Of a DNA stretch of 64,000 nt, positions 27,607 through 38,360 are shown piece by piece. Numbering within the stretch: the stretch's first letter is position 1; every line of letters starts with the position of its first letter. This stretch comes from Arthrobacter sp. ok362. GTDB taxonomy: Bacteria > Actinomycetota > Actinomycetes > Actinomycetales > Micrococcaceae. Below the pieces are notes generated by a model. It saw nothing but the letters and a program-made list of their open reading frames with translations, was not told the origin of the DNA and ran no database searches. The stretch is taken from positions 124,001-188,000 of the forward strand of contig NZ_FNGC01000005.1 of the NCBI RefSeq assembly GCF_900102785.1, in the 5' to 3' direction. The translations under genes were made by a program, and so were the position numbers.

Positions 27607-28491
27607 GTGCACATCGGACTAGTCGGCCTTGGAAAAATGGGCTTCAACATGCGCGAACGACTGCGCAACGGCGGGATCGAGGTCACCGGTTTTGACCGCA
27701 ACCCCGACGTTGCCGACGTCGCTACCCTGGACGAACTCATCGCCGCCCTCCCGGCGCCGCGCGTGATCTGGGTCATGGTGCCCTCGGGCGACATCACCGA
27801 CGCCGTGATCACCGAACTCGGCACCAAGCTCGACGCCGGTGACCTCGTGATCGACGGCGGCAACTCCCGGTTCACGGAAGACCAGAAGCACGGTGCCGCG
27901 CTGGCCGAAAAGGGAATCCACTTTGCAGACTGCGGCGTGTCCGGCGGGGTCTGGGGCCTCCAGAACGGCTACGGCCTCATGGCGGGCGGCGATGCCGCGG
28001 ATATCGAACGCGCCCTCCCCGTCTTCGACGCCCTCCGTCCCGCGGGCGACCGGGCCGACAGCTTCGTGCACGTCGGCGGTGTCGGTGCCGGCCACTACGC
28101 CAAGATGGTCCACAACGGGATCGAATACGGCCTGATGCAGGCCTACGCCGAGGGATACGAACTCCTGGCCGCGAAGGAAATCGTCGCCGATCTTCCAGGG
28201 ACTTTCCGAGCCTGGCAAAAAGGGACGGTCGTGCGCTCTTGGCTCCTGGACCTCATGGTCAAGGCCCTTGACGAGGACCCCGGACTGGAATCCATCTCCG
28301 ACTACGTCGAGGATTCGGGCGAAGGCCGCTGGACCGTCGAGGAGGCTATTGCCAACGCCGTGCCGGCACCGGCGATCACGGCTGCGCTGTTCGCCAGGTT
28401 CTCCTCCCGCGAGGACAACTCGCCGGCCATGAAGATGGTGTCCGCGCTGCGCCACCAGTTCGGCGGCCATGCGACCCGGCCGGCCAATTAA
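27607..28491 (+). CDS. gnd: 6-phosphogluconate dehydrogenase, decarboxylating (short GntZ type)
   Basis: Converts 6-phosphogluconate to ribulose 5-phosphate in the pentose phosphate pathway. The 294-residue size is that of the short bacterial class, usually NAD-preferring. The dinucleotide motif is GLVGLGKMGFNM; DGGNSRF and DCGVSGGVWGLQNGY are substrate-binding blocks; the catalytic lysine is in GHYAKMVHNGIEYG. GTG start. It sits between dnaN and recF, 27 bases before recF, a common actinobacterial placement. Confidence 0.94.
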   Translation: MHIGLVGLGKMGFNMRERLRNGGIEVTGFDRNPDVADVATLDELIAALPAPRVIWVMVPSGDITDAVITELGTKLDAGDLVIDGGNSRFTEDQKHGAALAEKGIHFADCGVSGGVWGLQNGYGLMAGGDAADIERALPVFDALRPAGDRADSFVHVGGVGAGHYAKMVHNGIEYGLMQAYAEGYELLAAKEIVADLPGTFRAWQKGTVVRSWLLDLMVKALDEDPGLESISDYVEDSGEGRWTVEEAIANAVPAPAITAALFARFSSREDNSPAMKMVSALRHQFGGHATRPAN

Positions 28492-28518
28492 TCCTGCCTG
28501 TAAAGTCCTGAATCCCGC

Positions 28519-29757
28519 GTGTACCTAGAAAAACTCTCGCTCACAGATTTCCGCAGCTATGCCCAGGTCGATCTAGCCCTTGAGCCCGGAGTCACCGTCC
28601 TGGTGGGCTCCAACGGCATCGGCAAGACCAACCTGATGGAAGCGATCGGGTATCTGGCCACGCTCAACTCGCACCGGGTGAGCACGGACGCGCCGCTGCT
28701 GCGCTTTGGTGCCGAGCGGGCGATGATCCGGGCAAAGCTGGTCCGTGGCGAGCAATCGACCGTGCTGGAACTGGAAATCAACGCGGCGCGGGCCAATCGC
28801 GGACGCATCAACCGGAGCAATCCGGTCCGCGCCAGGGACCTGCTTGGCATCTGTCAGACTGTGCTCTTCGCTCCGGAAGACCTGGCGCTGGTCAAGGGCG
28901 ATCCGTCCAGCCGCCGCCGGTTCCTGGACGAGCTTCTGGTCAGCCTCATGCCGCGCCACGCCGCGACCAGGAGTGACTACGACCGGGTCCTTAAGCAGCG
29001 CAACGCACTGCTTAAGTCGGCCCGGGCCGGGAAGTTCAGCGCCGGGCACGAGGCAACACTGGATGTCTGGGACCAGCACATGGCCAGGGCCGGGGCCGAA
29101 CTGCTGCACGCGCGCCTCGAGCTGGTGGACCGCCTGCAACCGCACCTGAAGAACGCCTACGCGCAGCTGACCGACGGCTCCAAGGAGGCCGCTGCGGTGT
29201 ACCGTTCCACGCTGCAGGACATCCTGGACGACGACGGCGCTGGGGCCAGTTCTGGAGCCAGAGCTGCGGACGGCGCCGCCGCAGTGACCGATGCCGATGC
29301 GGCTGCCGCACCGGCGGAGGACCTGCGCCTGCTCTCCGTCGAGCAGCTCACCGACCGCTACATCCAGGCCTTTGTCGCCGCCCGCCGCAAGGAACTGGAA
29401 CGGGGCATCTCACTGGTCGGGCCGCATCGCGATGAGCTTGAGCTCGTGCTTGGATCGGCCCCGGCCAAGGGCTACGCCTCGCACGGAGAAACCTGGTCCA
29501 TGTGCCTGTCTCTGCGCCTGGCCTCCTACTACGTCATGCTCGACGATGCCCGTACTGGCGGCTCGCCCCCGATCCTGATCCTGGACGACGTTTTTGCCGA
29601 ACTTGATGTCCAGCGGCGGCGTAAACTGGCGGCAATAGTATCCGGCGCCGAGCAGGTGCTTGTCACTGCCGCCGTCGAGGACGATATCCCGGCGGAACTG
29701 ACCGGACGGCGGGTGAAGGTCATCCCGGGAGGAATCGATGAGCAGGATAATCGATGA
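28519..29757 (+). CDS. recF: DNA repair protein RecF
   Basis: SMC-like ATPase that helps load RecA at gaps. Walker A GSNGIGKTNLMEAIG is near residue 33. The ABC-type signature region is LSLRLASYYVM and Walker B is ILILDDVFAELD. At 412 residues it is a little longer than typical because of an Ala/Asp-rich insert around residues 235-270. GTG start; its stop overlaps the next ATG as ATGA. Confidence 0.95.
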   Translation: MYLEKLSLTDFRSYAQVDLALEPGVTVLVGSNGIGKTNLMEAIGYLATLNSHRVSTDAPLLRFGAERAMIRAKLVRGEQSTVLELEINAARANRGRINRSNPVRARDLLGICQTVLFAPEDLALVKGDPSSRRRFLDELLVSLMPRHAATRSDYDRVLKQRNALLKSARAGKFSAGHEATLDVWDQHMARAGAELLHARLELVDRLQPHLKNAYAQLTDGSKEAAAVYRSTLQDILDDDGAGASSGARAADGAAAVTDADAAAAPAEDLRLLSVEQLTDRYIQAFVAARRKELERGISLVGPHRDELELVLGSAPAKGYASHGETWSMCLSLRLASYYVMLDDARTGGSPPILILDDVFAELDVQRRRKLAAIVSGAEQVLVTAAVEDDIPAELTGRRVKVIPGGIDEQDNR

Positions 29758-30314
29758 ATAAGGATACCGACGGCGGCCTGCAGCCGGGCCGGGATCCCGA
29801 CGACATCGATGCCGCCCAGGCAGCACTGAACCGGATGCGCGACGCCGCAGCGGCCCGGGGTGAAATCCGGCGGGCGCTCCCGCGTTCCGGTGCCGGCGCC
29901 CAGAAACCCGCCCGCGCCGCGCGGGGAACCCGCGGGTTCTCCCAATTCCATGGCACCGGCCGGGACCCGCTGGGTCTGGGAAAGGTCGTGGGACGCCTCG
30001 TGGCCGAACGAGGCTGGAGCTCGCCGGTGGCCGTCGGCTCCGTCATGGCTCAGTGGGCGGTGCTGGTGGGCCCGGAGATCTCGGCGCACTGCACTCCGGA
30101 GAGTTTTACGGACACCACCTTGCATGTTCGCACCGATTCCACGGCATGGGCGACCCAGCTGCGCCTGCTGAGCAGCAGCCTGCTGGAAAAATTCCGCACC
30201 GAGCTTGGCGACGGCGTGGTCACCAGCATCCAAGTGCTCGGACCCGCCGCCCCGAGCTGGCGCAAGGGCCTCCGGACGGTCAACGGCCGCGGGCCCCGCG
30301 ACACGTACGGATAG
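29754..30314 (+). CDS. dciA: DciA-like DUF721 protein
   Basis: A 186-residue DUF721 protein. The DciA family recruits the replicative helicase in bacteria that lack DnaC. The conserved core runs from about residue 70 (LGKVVGRLVAERGW) to 165, with TDSTAWATQLRLLSSSLLEK as the most typical block. The N-terminal 60 residues are charged and disordered-looking. It is translationally coupled to recF and lies before gyrB, the standard location. Confidence 0.85.
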   Translation: MNKDTDGGLQPGRDPDDIDAAQAALNRMRDAAAARGEIRRALPRSGAGAQKPARAARGTRGFSQFHGTGRDPLGLGKVVGRLVAERGWSSPVAVGSVMAQWAVLVGPEISAHCTPESFTDTTLHVRTDSTAWATQLRLLSSSLLEKFRTELGDGVVTSIQVLGPAAPSWRKGLRTVNGRGPRDTYG

Positions 30315-30725
30315 CCGCGCGGCCCCAACCGCGCACCGGATGTGAAGCACTTCTTGCAAAAACTCTTGAAAAATCCGCAAGTGGCGTGTAGGGCGCTCGA
30401 ACGCCCCGGAGTCGTATAGGCACCCTAGGGACGGACCCCGAAAGCCTTGCAGGGGGAGCCAGCGGCCTCTCAGCGGCACTTTCCCGCCCGTTTGGCGCCC
30501 TGGAATGCGGGTTTGGGTCCAATAACACGATAGAATCGGTGTAGATAACTGGGCGCCGGTGAAGCGTTGACTGAGTCCGTTTCCGACGCAATTTTAGCGT
30601 GCGGCGGACGGACCCAAGTCAGCGGAACACCCGGCGTCGTCAGTGACGTGCCTGTTGGCAGGAGCCTTTTCCACGGAAGAGGCAAGGGCCGGCCTTCAAC
30701 GAACATAGAGGAGTCGAAAGCGCCT
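30315..30725 (+). promoter_or_regulatory. dciA-gyrB spacer with candidate gyrB promoter
   Basis: About 410 bases with no gene. A TTGACT (30567-30572) and ATTTTA (30591-30596) pair with an 18-base spacer is the best promoter match and would leave a leader of roughly 125 bases. A second -10-like TAGAAT is at about 30531. AGAGGAG lies about 12 bases before the gyrB GTG. Confidence 0.45.
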
Positions 30726-32825
30726 GTGGCTAACGACAATGCAGAGATCCCGGCAGTGGAAGACGTAGCGGAAGCGGTAGTGCAAGTCGCGGCAGCGGCG
30801 TCGTCGTCGGGGACCGCGACATCGCGCGAATACGGCGCCAGCGACATCACCGTACTTGAAGGTCTGGAAGCGGTCCGGAAACGTCCCGGCATGTACATCG
30901 GTTCCACCGGTCCCCGCGGCCTGCACCACCTCGTTTACGAGGTGGTGGACAACTCGGTTGATGAGGCACTGGCCGGCTACTGCACCCACATCGAAATCGT
31001 GCTGCAGGCCGACGGCGGCGTCAAAGTTGTGGACGACGGCCGCGGCATCCCGGTCGACATGCACCCGACCGAGCACAAACCCACGGTGGAGGTCGTCATG
31101 ACTATCCTGCACGCCGGCGGCAAATTCGGCGGGGGTGGCTACGCGGTCTCCGGCGGCCTGCACGGCGTCGGCATCTCGGTGGTCAACGCGCTTTCCAGCA
31201 GGGTCAACACCGAAGTCCGCCGCCAGGGCCACGTCTGGCGGATGTCCTTCGCCGACGGCGGCAAACCGCAGGGCGGCCTGGTCCAGGGCGAGGAAACCTC
31301 CGAGACCGGAACCACGCAAACGTTCTACCCGGACGCCGGCATCTTCGAGACCACGGTGTTCGACTTCGAGACGCTGCGCGCACGCTTCCAGCAGATGGCG
31401 TTTCTGAACAAGGGACTGCGCATCACTCTGACCGACGAGCGCCGCGTCCCGGAGGAGCCGTCCGACGACGCCGACCTGGACCTGGACGCCGTCCACACCG
31501 AAGGCGAAGTCCCCGCGGAATTCCACACCGTGGTCTACCAGTACGACGACGGCCTGCTGGACTACGTCAAGCACCTGAACTCCGGCAAGAAGGTTGATGT
31601 GGTCCACGAGGACGTCATCGCCTTCGAGACCGAGGACACGGAACGGCACATTGCCCTGGAAATGGCGATGCAGTGGACCAACGCGTATTCCGAGAGCGTC
31701 CACACCTACGCCAATACCATCAACACGCACGAGGGCGGCACCCACGAAGAGGGCTTCCGCGCCGCGATGACCTCCCTCATCAACCGCTATGCGCGGGAGA
31801 AGAACATCATCAAGGAAAAGGAAGACAACCTCACCGGAGACGACATCCGCGAGGGCCTGACGGCAGTCATTTCCGTGAAGCTTTCCGAGCCGCAGTTCGA
31901 AGGCCAGACCAAGACCAAGCTCGGCAACTCCGAGGTCAAGGGCTTTGTCCAGCGTGTTGTCACCGACGGCTTGGGCGACTGGCTCGAGCGCAACCCCGGC
32001 CCCGCCCGGGACGTCATCCGCAAAGCCATTTCCGCAGCCCAGGCACGCATGGCGGCACGGAAGGCCCGCGACAACGCCCGCCGCAAAAGCCCGCTGGAGT
32101 CCTTCGGAATGCCCGGCAAGCTGTCGGACTGCTCTTCGAAGAACCCGGAGAACTGCGAGGTCTACATCGTGGAGGGTGACTCGGCCGGTGGTTCCGCCAA
32201 GCGCGGCCGCAACCCGGAGACTCAGGCCATCCTGCCGCTCCGCGGCAAGATCCTCAACGTGGAACGGGCCCGCCTGGACAAGGCGCTCGGCAATACCGAG
32301 GTCCAGTCCATGATCACGGCCTTCGGCACTGGCATTGGCGAGGACTTCGACCTCGCCAAGCTGCGCTACCACAAGATCGTGCTCATGGCCGATGCCGACG
32401 TCGACGGCCAGCACATCACCACGCTGCTGATGACCCTGCTGTTCCGCTACATGCGCCCGCTGATCGAGAATGGCTACGTCTACCTCGCCCAGCCGCCGCT
32501 GTACCGGATCAAGTGGTCCAATGCCCCGCACGACTACGTCTACAGCGACCGGGAACGCGACGCGAAGCTGCTCTCCGGCCAGGCTGCGGGCCGCCGTATT
32601 CCCAAGGACAACGGCATCCAGCGCTACAAGGGCCTGGGCGAGATGGACTACACGGAACTCTGGGACACCACCATGGACCCGGACCACCGCACCCTCCTGC
32701 AGGTCACCATGGACGACGCCTTGGCGGCGGACCAGACCTTCTCCGTCCTGATGGGCGAGGACGTTGAATCGCGCCGAAACTTCATTCAGCAGAACGCCAA
32801 GGACGTTCGGTTCCTGGACATCTAG
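30726..32825 (+). CDS. gyrB: DNA gyrase subunit B
   Basis: ATPase subunit of gyrase, 699 residues from the GTG at 30726. That start follows AGAGGAG and gives MANDNAEIP; the frame is open to 30567 but without a better site. GHKL ATPase motifs are present ([39 protein letters not shown]). The Toprim domain has [14 protein letters not shown] and [11 protein letters not shown]. The C-terminus [16 protein letters not shown] is standard. It is followed by gyrA after 60 bases. Confidence 0.98.
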   Translation: MANDNAEIPAVEDVAEAVVQVAAAASSSGTATSREYGASDITVLEGLEAVRKRPGMYIGSTGPRGLHHLVYEVVDNSVDEALAGYCTHIEIVLQADGGVKVVDDGRGIPVDMHPTEHKPTVEVVMTILHAGGKFGGGGYAVSGGLHGVGISVVNALSSRVNTEVRRQGHVWRMSFADGGKPQGGLVQGEETSETGTTQTFYPDAGIFETTVFDFETLRARFQQMAFLNKGLRITLTDERRVPEEPSDDADLDLDAVHTEGEVPAEFHTVVYQYDDGLLDYVKHLNSGKKVDVVHEDVIAFETEDTERHIALEMAMQWTNAYSESVHTYANTINTHEGGTHEEGFRAAMTSLINRYAREKNIIKEKEDNLTGDDIREGLTAVISVKLSEPQFEGQTKTKLGNSEVKGFVQRVVTDGLGDWLERNPGPARDVIRKAISAAQARMAARKARDNARRKSPLESFGMPGKLSDCSSKNPENCEVYIVEGDSAGGSAKRGRNPETQAILPLRGKILNVERARLDKALGNTEVQSMITAFGTGIGEDFDLAKLRYHKIVLMADADVDGQHITTLLMTLLFRYMRPLIENGYVYLAQPPLYRIKWSNAPHDYVYSDRERDAKLLSGQAAGRRIPKDNGIQRYKGLGEMDYTELWDTTMDPDHRTLLQVTMDDALAADQTFSVLMGEDVESRRNFIQQNAKDVRFLDI

Positions 32826-32885
32826 CGGCTTCCGAGCCCTGAATATGCCCGGACTGATATATACCTGAAACGGAAAATATAGACT

Positions 32886-35624
32886 ATGAGTGACGAAACA
32901 CCCGAGGTGCCGGCCGGCTCCGAGCCCGTCCTTGAAGGCGCCATCCTCGACGGCGACGTACTGACCGACCGCGTCGAGCAAGTGGACCTGCAGACCGAAA
33001 TGCAGCGCTCCTACCTCGACTACGCCATGGCCGTGATCGTGGGCCGCGCGCTGCCCGATGTCCGCGACGGCCTCAAGCCCGTCCACCGCCGCGTGCTCTA
33101 CGCGATGTTCGACGGCGGCTACCGCCCGGACCGCTCCTTCAACAAATGCGCCCGTGTGGTGGGCGAGGTCATGGGCCAGTACCACCCGCACGGCGACACC
33201 GCGATCTACGATGCCCTGGTCCGCCTGATCCAGGACTGGACCATGCGCTACCCGCTGGCGCTCGGCCAGGGCAACTTCGGCTCGCCCGGCAACGACGGCG
33301 CCGCGGCCCCGCGGTACACCGAAACCAAGATGGCCCCGCTCGCCATGGAAATGGTCCGGGACATCGACGAGGAAACCGTCGACTTCCAGGACAACTACGA
33401 CGGCAAGAACCAGGAACCCACCATCCTGCCGGCGCGGTTCCCGAACCTGTTGGTCAATGGTTCCTCGGGCATCGCCGTCGGCATGGCAACCAACATCCCG
33501 CCGCACAACCTCCGCGAGGTCGCCGACGGTGTGCAGTGGTACTTGGCCAACCCGACAGCCAGCCGCGAAGAGCTGCTCGAAGAGCTGATCCAGCGCATCA
33601 AGGGACCGGACTTCCCGACCGGCGCCACGATCCTGGGCCACAAGGGCATCGAGGACGCCTACCGCACCGGCCGCGGCTCCATCACCATGCGCGCCGTGGT
33701 CAACGTCGAGGAACTCCAGGGCCGCACCTGCCTGGTGGTCACCGAACTGCCGTACCAAGCCAACCCGGACAACCTGGCCATCAAGATCGCCGAACTCGTC
33801 AAGGACGGCAAGATCTCCGGCATCGCAGACCTCCGCGACGAGACCTCGGGCCGCACCGGCCAGCGCCTCGTCATTGTGCTCAAGCGCGACGCCGTAGCCA
33901 AGGTGGTACTGAACAACCTCTACAAGCACACCCAGCTGCAGGACAACTTCGCCGCCAACATGCTCGCCATCGTTGACGGGGTACCGCGCACACTCAGCCT
34001 CGACGCGTTCATCCGCCACTGGGTTACCCACCAGATGGACGTCATCGCCCGACGCACGCGCTACCGCCTGCGCAAGGCCGAGGAGGAAGCACACATCCTC
34101 CGCGCCCTGCTCAAGGCCCTCGACATGCTCGACGAGGTCATCGCCCTCATCCGCGCCTCCAACACCACCCAGGCCGCGCGCGACGGGCTGATGCAACTGC
34201 TCGACATCGACGAGCTGCAGGCCACGGCCATCCTGGACATGCAGCTGCGCCGGCTCGCGGCCCTGGAGCGCCAGAAGATCCAGGACAAGCATGCCGAACT
34301 CGAGACCCTGATCGCCGAGTACAACGCGATCCTGGCCTCCGAAGAGCGCCAGCGCGAGATCATCAGCACCGAACTGGCCGAAATCGTGGCCAAACACGGC
34401 GACGACCGCCGCACCAAGGTGCTCATGGGCTTCGACGGCGACATGTCGATGGAGGACCTGATCCCCGAAGAGGAAATGGTGGTCACCATTACCCGCGGCG
34501 GCTACGTTAAGCGCACCCGCAGCGACAACTACCGCTCCCAGCAGCGCGGCGGCAAGGGCATCAAGGGCGCCCAGCTGCGCGGGGACGACGTCGTGGAGCA
34601 CTTCTTCGTCACCACCACGCACCACTGGCTGCTCTTCTTCACCAACCTCGGACGCGTCTACCGGGCCAAGGCCTACGAGCTCGCCGAGGCCGGACGCGAC
34701 GCCAAGGGCCAGCACGTGGCCAATCTGCTGGCCTTCCAGCCGGATGAGCACATTGCCCAGGTGCTGGACCTTCGGGACTACCAGCACGCCCCGTACCTGG
34801 TGCTCGCCACCAAGCGCGGGCTGGTCAAGAAGACCCGGCTGGAGGACTACGACACCAACCGGTCCGCCGGCGTGATCGCCATCAACCTGCGCGACGGTGA
34901 CGAGCTCGTCTCGGCCCAGCTGGTCTCCGAAACCGACGACCTCATGCTGGTCTCCCGCAAGGGACAGTCAGTCCGCTTCACCGCGACAGATGATGCGCTG
35001 CGCCCGATGGGCCGTGCCACCTCCGGCGTGACCGGCATGAAGTTCCGGGAGGACGACGAACTCCTCGCGGCCGACGTCGTCAAGGACGGCTCATACGTCT
35101 TTATCGTCACCGAAGGCGGCTTCGCCAAGCGGACCGCAGTGGAGGAATACCGGCTGCAGGGCCGCGGTGGGCTCGGCATCAAGGTCGGCAAGTACCAGGA
35201 GGAGCGCGGGCACCTTGTCGGCGCCCTCATTGTCCAGGAAGAGGATGAAGTCCTGGTGGTCATGGAGGGCGGCAAGGTGGTCCGCTCCTCGGTCACCGGT
35301 GTGCCCGCAAAGGGCCGCGACACCATGGGCGTGATCTTTGCCAAGCCGGACAAGAACGACCGCATCATCGCTGTTGCACGCAACAGCGAACGCGGGCTGG
35401 AAAGCGACGAGTCTGCCGAAGGCGAAGATACAGGCGACTATGCCGGCGAAGATGCACGTGACGACGCCGAAAATCGGGCTTCCGCGCCGGATGACGTAAC
35501 GTTGGCTGAAAATGGCGGACTGCATGAAAAGTCCGCAGCGGCAGAATCAGTACCGGCCCCGGAGTCAGATGAGTCATCAGGCAATGCCGAGCTGGACGAA
35601 GACAACACCGGAGGTAACGAGTGA
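32886..35624 (+). CDS. gyrA: DNA gyrase subunit A
   Basis: DNA-cutting subunit, 912 residues. The catalytic tyrosine is in [11 protein letters not shown]; the quinolone-resistance region reads [14 protein letters not shown] with the susceptible-type residues at the usual serine position replaced by threonine-containing DTAIYD context. The C-terminal beta-pinwheel carries the GyrA-box [13 protein letters not shown] long acidic Asp/Glu/Ala tail of about 80 residues ends the protein. Its stop overlaps the next GTG as GTGA. Confidence 0.98.
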   Translation: MSDETPEVPAGSEPVLEGAILDGDVLTDRVEQVDLQTEMQRSYLDYAMAVIVGRALPDVRDGLKPVHRRVLYAMFDGGYRPDRSFNKCARVVGEVMGQYHPHGDTAIYDALVRLIQDWTMRYPLALGQGNFGSPGNDGAAAPRYTETKMAPLAMEMVRDIDEETVDFQDNYDGKNQEPTILPARFPNLLVNGSSGIAVGMATNIPPHNLREVADGVQWYLANPTASREELLEELIQRIKGPDFPTGATILGHKGIEDAYRTGRGSITMRAVVNVEELQGRTCLVVTELPYQANPDNLAIKIAELVKDGKISGIADLRDETSGRTGQRLVIVLKRDAVAKVVLNNLYKHTQLQDNFAANMLAIVDGVPRTLSLDAFIRHWVTHQMDVIARRTRYRLRKAEEEAHILRALLKALDMLDEVIALIRASNTTQAARDGLMQLLDIDELQATAILDMQLRRLAALERQKIQDKHAELETLIAEYNAILASEERQREIISTELAEIVAKHGDDRRTKVLMGFDGDMSMEDLIPEEEMVVTITRGGYVKRTRSDNYRSQQRGGKGIKGAQLRGDDVVEHFFVTTTHHWLLFFTNLGRVYRAKAYELAEAGRDAKGQHVANLLAFQPDEHIAQVLDLRDYQHAPYLVLATKRGLVKKTRLEDYDTNRSAGVIAINLRDGDELVSAQLVSETDDLMLVSRKGQSVRFTATDDALRPMGRATSGVTGMKFREDDELLAADVVKDGSYVFIVTEGGFAKRTAVEEYRLQGRGGLGIKVGKYQEERGHLVGALIVQEEDEVLVVMEGGKVVRSSVTGVPAKGRDTMGVIFAKPDKNDRIIAVARNSERGLESDESAEGEDTGDYAGEDARDDAENRASAPDDVTLAENGGLHEKSAAAESVPAPESDESSGNAELDEDNTGGNE

Positions 35625-36256
35625 GTAATTCCGACTCATATCCCAATCCCAGCAGCGGCGTGCCGGGCGGTGTGCGGCAACCCGCCGCCGCACCGCGCGT
35701 AGGTGGCGCTCCCTCGCGTCCGCAGCAGCGCCCCGGCGTGTCCGGCGCAGCCGCCGGAACGGGACAGCGTCCCCCCGCGCCCGGCCAGCGCCCGACGGTC
35801 CCCGGACAGCGCCCCGCCGTCCCGGGCCAGCGCCCCGCCCAGTCCGGCGGGCAGGGCACAGCCGGGCTGATCAAGCCGGCTCCCAAGGCCAAGGTGCGCC
35901 GCGCCAGGCTGCTGGTCAGCAAGGTGGACCCCTGGTCCGTGCTGAAGATGGCCTTCCTGCTCTCCGTGGCGCTGGGAATCGTCACGGTCGTGGCGGCGAT
36001 CGTGCTCTGGACCGTTTTGGACCTGACCGGAATCTTTGACCAGGTGGACAGCCTGCTCGGGACTCTCGCCGGCTCCGAAGGCGGCGGCTTTGAATTGAAG
36101 AAGGTGGCGTCCCTGGGGCAGGTGGCCTCGTTCGCGACCATCATCGCCGTGATCAACGTGGTGCTGCTGACGGCCCTGTCGATGCTTTCGGCGGTGCTGT
36201 ACAACATTGCGGCGACGCTCGTGGGCGGTATTGGCGTGACCCTCACGGACGACTAA
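35621..36256 (+). CDS. DUF3566 membrane protein
   Basis: A 211-residue protein that regularly follows gyrA in actinobacteria. The first 90 residues are Pro/Gln/Arg-rich with several GQRP units ([18 protein letters not shown]). Two membrane segments follow ([21 protein letters not shown] and a C-terminal one in [20 protein letters not shown]). Function is not known. It starts at a GTG overlapping the gyrA stop, so it is made together with gyrase A. Confidence 0.85.
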   Translation: MSNSDSYPNPSSGVPGGVRQPAAAPRVGGAPSRPQQRPGVSGAAAGTGQRPPAPGQRPTVPGQRPAVPGQRPAQSGGQGTAGLIKPAPKAKVRRARLLVSKVDPWSVLKMAFLLSVALGIVTVVAAIVLWTVLDLTGIFDQVDSLLGTLAGSEGGGFELKKVASLGQVASFATIIAVINVVLLTALSMLSAVLYNIAATLVGGIGVTLTDD

Positions 36257-36299
36257 TTCCCGTGCCTTTCCGCGGAATGCCGCGGGAAAAAGCCTCGAT

Positions 36300-36329
36300 T
36301 TGAGATCGGGCCGGGATGTGCTGTACAGT
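36300..36329 (+). promoter_or_regulatory. Candidate tRNA-Ile promoter
   Basis: TTGAGA and TACAGT separated by 18 bases, ending about 25 bases before the mature tRNA. It is embedded in an imperfect inverted repeat (ATCGGGCCG near 36305 and CGGCCCGAT near 36345). Confidence 0.5.
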
Positions 36330-36354
36330 CATATCTCGGCCCGATGAGGCATCG

Positions 36355-36428
36355 GGGCGTATAGCTCAGGCGGTTAGAGCGCTTCGCTGATAACGAAGAG
36401 GTCCCAGGTTCAAGTCCTGGTACGCCCA
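36355..36428 (+). tRNA. tRNA-Ile (GAT)
   Basis: A 74-base cloverleaf. Acceptor arms GGGCGTA and TACGCCC pair, the anticodon arm is CTTCG-CTGATAA-CGAAG with GAT at 36389-36391, and the T-arm has GGTTCAAGTCC. The 3' CCA is not encoded. Confidence 0.97.
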
Positions 36429-36497
36429 CGGAACCAGTACTGGTTCTGGCAGAGGTTAGTGAAGGTTCGTCGATGACTGAACCGGAACGGAGTGCAT

Positions 36498-36614
36498 GTG
36501 AAGAAGTTGCTGGTTATCGCAGCCACGGTCGCAGGCGTTCTCCTCTACAGGAAAGTGCAGGAATCCGAAGCCCGGAAGGTGATCTGGAGCAATTCAACCG
36601 ATACGGTTGACTAG
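36498..36614 (+). CDS. DLW-39 family small protein
   Basis: A 38-residue protein, MKKLLVIAATVAGVLLYRKV then a charged tail QESEARKVIWSNSTDTVD. The short N-terminal membrane helix followed by a Trp-containing acidic tail is characteristic of the actinobacterial DLW-39 family, usually found near gyrA and these tRNA genes. The GTG at 36498 is preferred, with GGAG about five bases upstream; an in-frame GTG lies two codons earlier. Function unknown. Confidence 0.75.
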   Translation: MKKLLVIAATVAGVLLYRKVQESEARKVIWSNSTDTVD

Positions 36615-36686
36615 CCCGGAAGCTGGGGATGGAAGCTGGAAATCAGCTCTCCGGACCTAGGGTATGATTGTCGGGTTGCTTCTTAT

Positions 36687-36762
36687 GGGGGCATGGCGCA
36701 ATTGGTAGCGCACCTGCTTTGCAAGCAGGGGGTTCGGGGTTCGAGTCCCCGTGCCTCCACCA
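36687..36762 (+). tRNA. tRNA-Ala (TGC)
   Basis: A 76-base tRNA including an encoded CCA (36760-36762). Acceptor GGGGGCA pairs with TGCCTCC (one G-T pair). The anticodon arm is CCTGC-TTTGCAA-GCAGG with TGC at 36720-36722. Confidence 0.97.
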
Positions 36763-36770
36763 TAGGAATA

Positions 36771-36806
36771 GCCCCGGACCGCGGAAGCGCGGTCCGGGGC
36801 TTTTTT
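36771..36806 (+). terminator. Intrinsic terminator after tRNA-Ala
   Basis: A 12-bp-class GC stem, GCCCCGGACCGC paired around a short loop with GCGGTCCGGGGC, followed by six T residues. Confidence 0.92.
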
Positions 36807-36821
36807 CATGCCCTCCCTCAA

Positions 36822-37190
36822 TCACTCCTTCGGCTTGGCGTAATCCGCCATTCCTTGCCAGTCGATGAACACATACGGCTCGTCGCCGAGTACCCAGGCA
36901 TCATGCCCCGGCGGGATGACGCCGAAGTCGCCGGGCCCGAATTCGAGTTCTTCGCCGTCATCCATGACGACTTTGATGCGGCCGGAAATCGTGTAGCCGG
37001 TGTGGCTGGCCATGCAGCTGTCAGTTTTGGCGATCGGCTTGACGTGATCTGACCATTTCCAGCCTGGGAGGAAGGTGGCCCGTCCAACCGGGCCGGAGTC
37101 CAGGTTGACGAGGTCCACCCGGCCCATGCCCTCGGCAACAGGACGTGATTCTTCGGGATCGTCCAGGCTCTTGCGGATCATTGACGCCAT
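36822..37190 (-). CDS. Cupin-domain protein
   Basis: A 122-residue single-cupin protein. The second half shows the cupin pattern GRIKVVMDDGEELEFGPGDFGVIPPGHDAW. The first motif is weak in metal ligands (HVKPIAKTDSCMASHTGY), so metal binding is uncertain. The ATG at 37190 follows GAAGGAG with good spacing; the frame is open to 37271. It diverges from the DMT transporter gene. Its substrate or role is unknown. Confidence 0.82.
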   Translation of the reverse strand: MASMIRKSLDDPEESRPVAEGMGRVDLVNLDSGPVGRATFLPGWKWSDHVKPIAKTDSCMASHTGYTISGRIKVVMDDGEELEFGPGDFGVIPPGHDAWVLGDEPYVFIDWQGMADYAKPKE

Positions 37191-37321
37191 GATGGTCTCC
37201 TTCTTCGATGATGGCGAAATCGGGATGTGAGACCGCGACTTAAGATTGGCACTGCGGTATGTGCCGGTCAAGACATAGCGGCTGTGACGGCCACCGAGGT
37301 CCGTCCCATTAGTGTTGGAAC

Positions 37322-38266
37322 GTGAACTTCTTGCTTGCAGCCGTAGGGGTGCTCGGTGTGGCCTCGTCCGGACCGCTCATTGCCGCCACGCTGGGCGCCA
37401 CGTCGGTCAGTGCCCTCGCCATCGCTTTCTGGCGCAACGCCATTGGAGCAGTCGTGATGGCCGGTCCGGTTGTGGTCCGCAGCCCCCGTCAGTTCGCAAG
37501 GGTGACCGGAGCGGAGTTCCGCTGGTCGCTGGCCGCTGCCGTGGCCCTGGCGTTGCACTTCGCCTGCTTTATCACCTCCCTGCAGCTGACCTCGGTCGCG
37601 GCGGCGACGGCGCTGGTGTGCCTTCAGTCAGGCTGGATCGCGATCTTCCAACTCTTCCGGGGGGTCCGGCTCCGCTGGCCGGTGCTGGTAGGGCTGGGGC
37701 TCGCCTTCGGCGGCGTCGTGACGATTACCGGTTTTGATATGGGTACCTCGCCCGAGGCGCTCGTAGGCGATCTCCTGGCCGTGGCCGGCGGCGCCCTCGC
37801 GGGCATCTACACGCTCGCCGGAGGCAAGGCGCGGCAGAGCATGGGCACCGGCGTCTACACGACCCTGTGCTACGGCATGTGCGCTGCAATTGTGGCGGGA
37901 ATGGCGCTGTTGGCCGGGCAGCCGCTGGCAGGGTTCGAAGCCACCGGCTGGCTGGGGATCCTCGCCATTACCGTGTGCGCACAGCTGGTGGGGCACACGG
38001 CGTTCAACTATCTGCTGGCGACCATGAGCCCGCTGGTGGTGTCCATGATCATCCTGCTGGAAATCCCGGGAGCGGCGCTCTTGGCTGCGGCGTTCCTAGG
38101 CGAGACGCTTCCGGTCGGGACCTATGCCGGACTGGTGATGATCCTCGTGGGGCTCGCCGTCGTGGTCCTTGGGCAGCGCGGCTCACGGTCCGTCCGGGGC
38201 ACAGCAGAGGGGCGCGCTGCGGAGGGCCCCGGAACAGAGCGGCTGGCGGAACTCGGCACCGACTAG
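37322..38266 (+). CDS. EamA/DMT-family transporter
   Basis: A 314-residue drug/metabolite-transporter superfamily protein with about ten hydrophobic helices in two EamA repeats. The second repeat includes YNYLLAT-like FNYLLATMSPLVVSMIILLEIPG, the typical end of EamA domains (PxxA/E region). A hydrophilic C-terminal tail of about 35 residues follows. GTG start at 37322. The substrate cannot be inferred. Divergent from the cupin gene, with 131 bases between the starts. Confidence 0.88.
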   Translation: MNFLLAAVGVLGVASSGPLIAATLGATSVSALAIAFWRNAIGAVVMAGPVVVRSPRQFARVTGAEFRWSLAAAVALALHFACFITSLQLTSVAAATALVCLQSGWIAIFQLFRGVRLRWPVLVGLGLAFGGVVTITGFDMGTSPEALVGDLLAVAGGALAGIYTLAGGKARQSMGTGVYTTLCYGMCAAIVAGMALLAGQPLAGFEATGWLGILAITVCAQLVGHTAFNYLLATMSPLVVSMIILLEIPGAALLAAAFLGETLPVGTYAGLVMILVGLAVVVLGQRGSRSVRGTAEGRAAEGPGTERLAELGTD

Positions 38267-38360
38267 ACGCCGGCTAGGCCGCGCTCAGCGGCCCCCTAAT
38301 TACCGCGTCTATTTACCGCGCTAGTCGGAAGTGCTTGTTGGCCGTGCTTGTTGGGCGCGC

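Noticed and set aside
30696..34787. A 1363-codon open frame on the minus strand opposite gyrB and gyrA
   Set aside because: It is the antisense shadow of two certain genes; its composition is that of complementary GC3-rich codons and it shows no domain. Similar long shadows occur opposite dnaA, gnd, pcnB and yidC.
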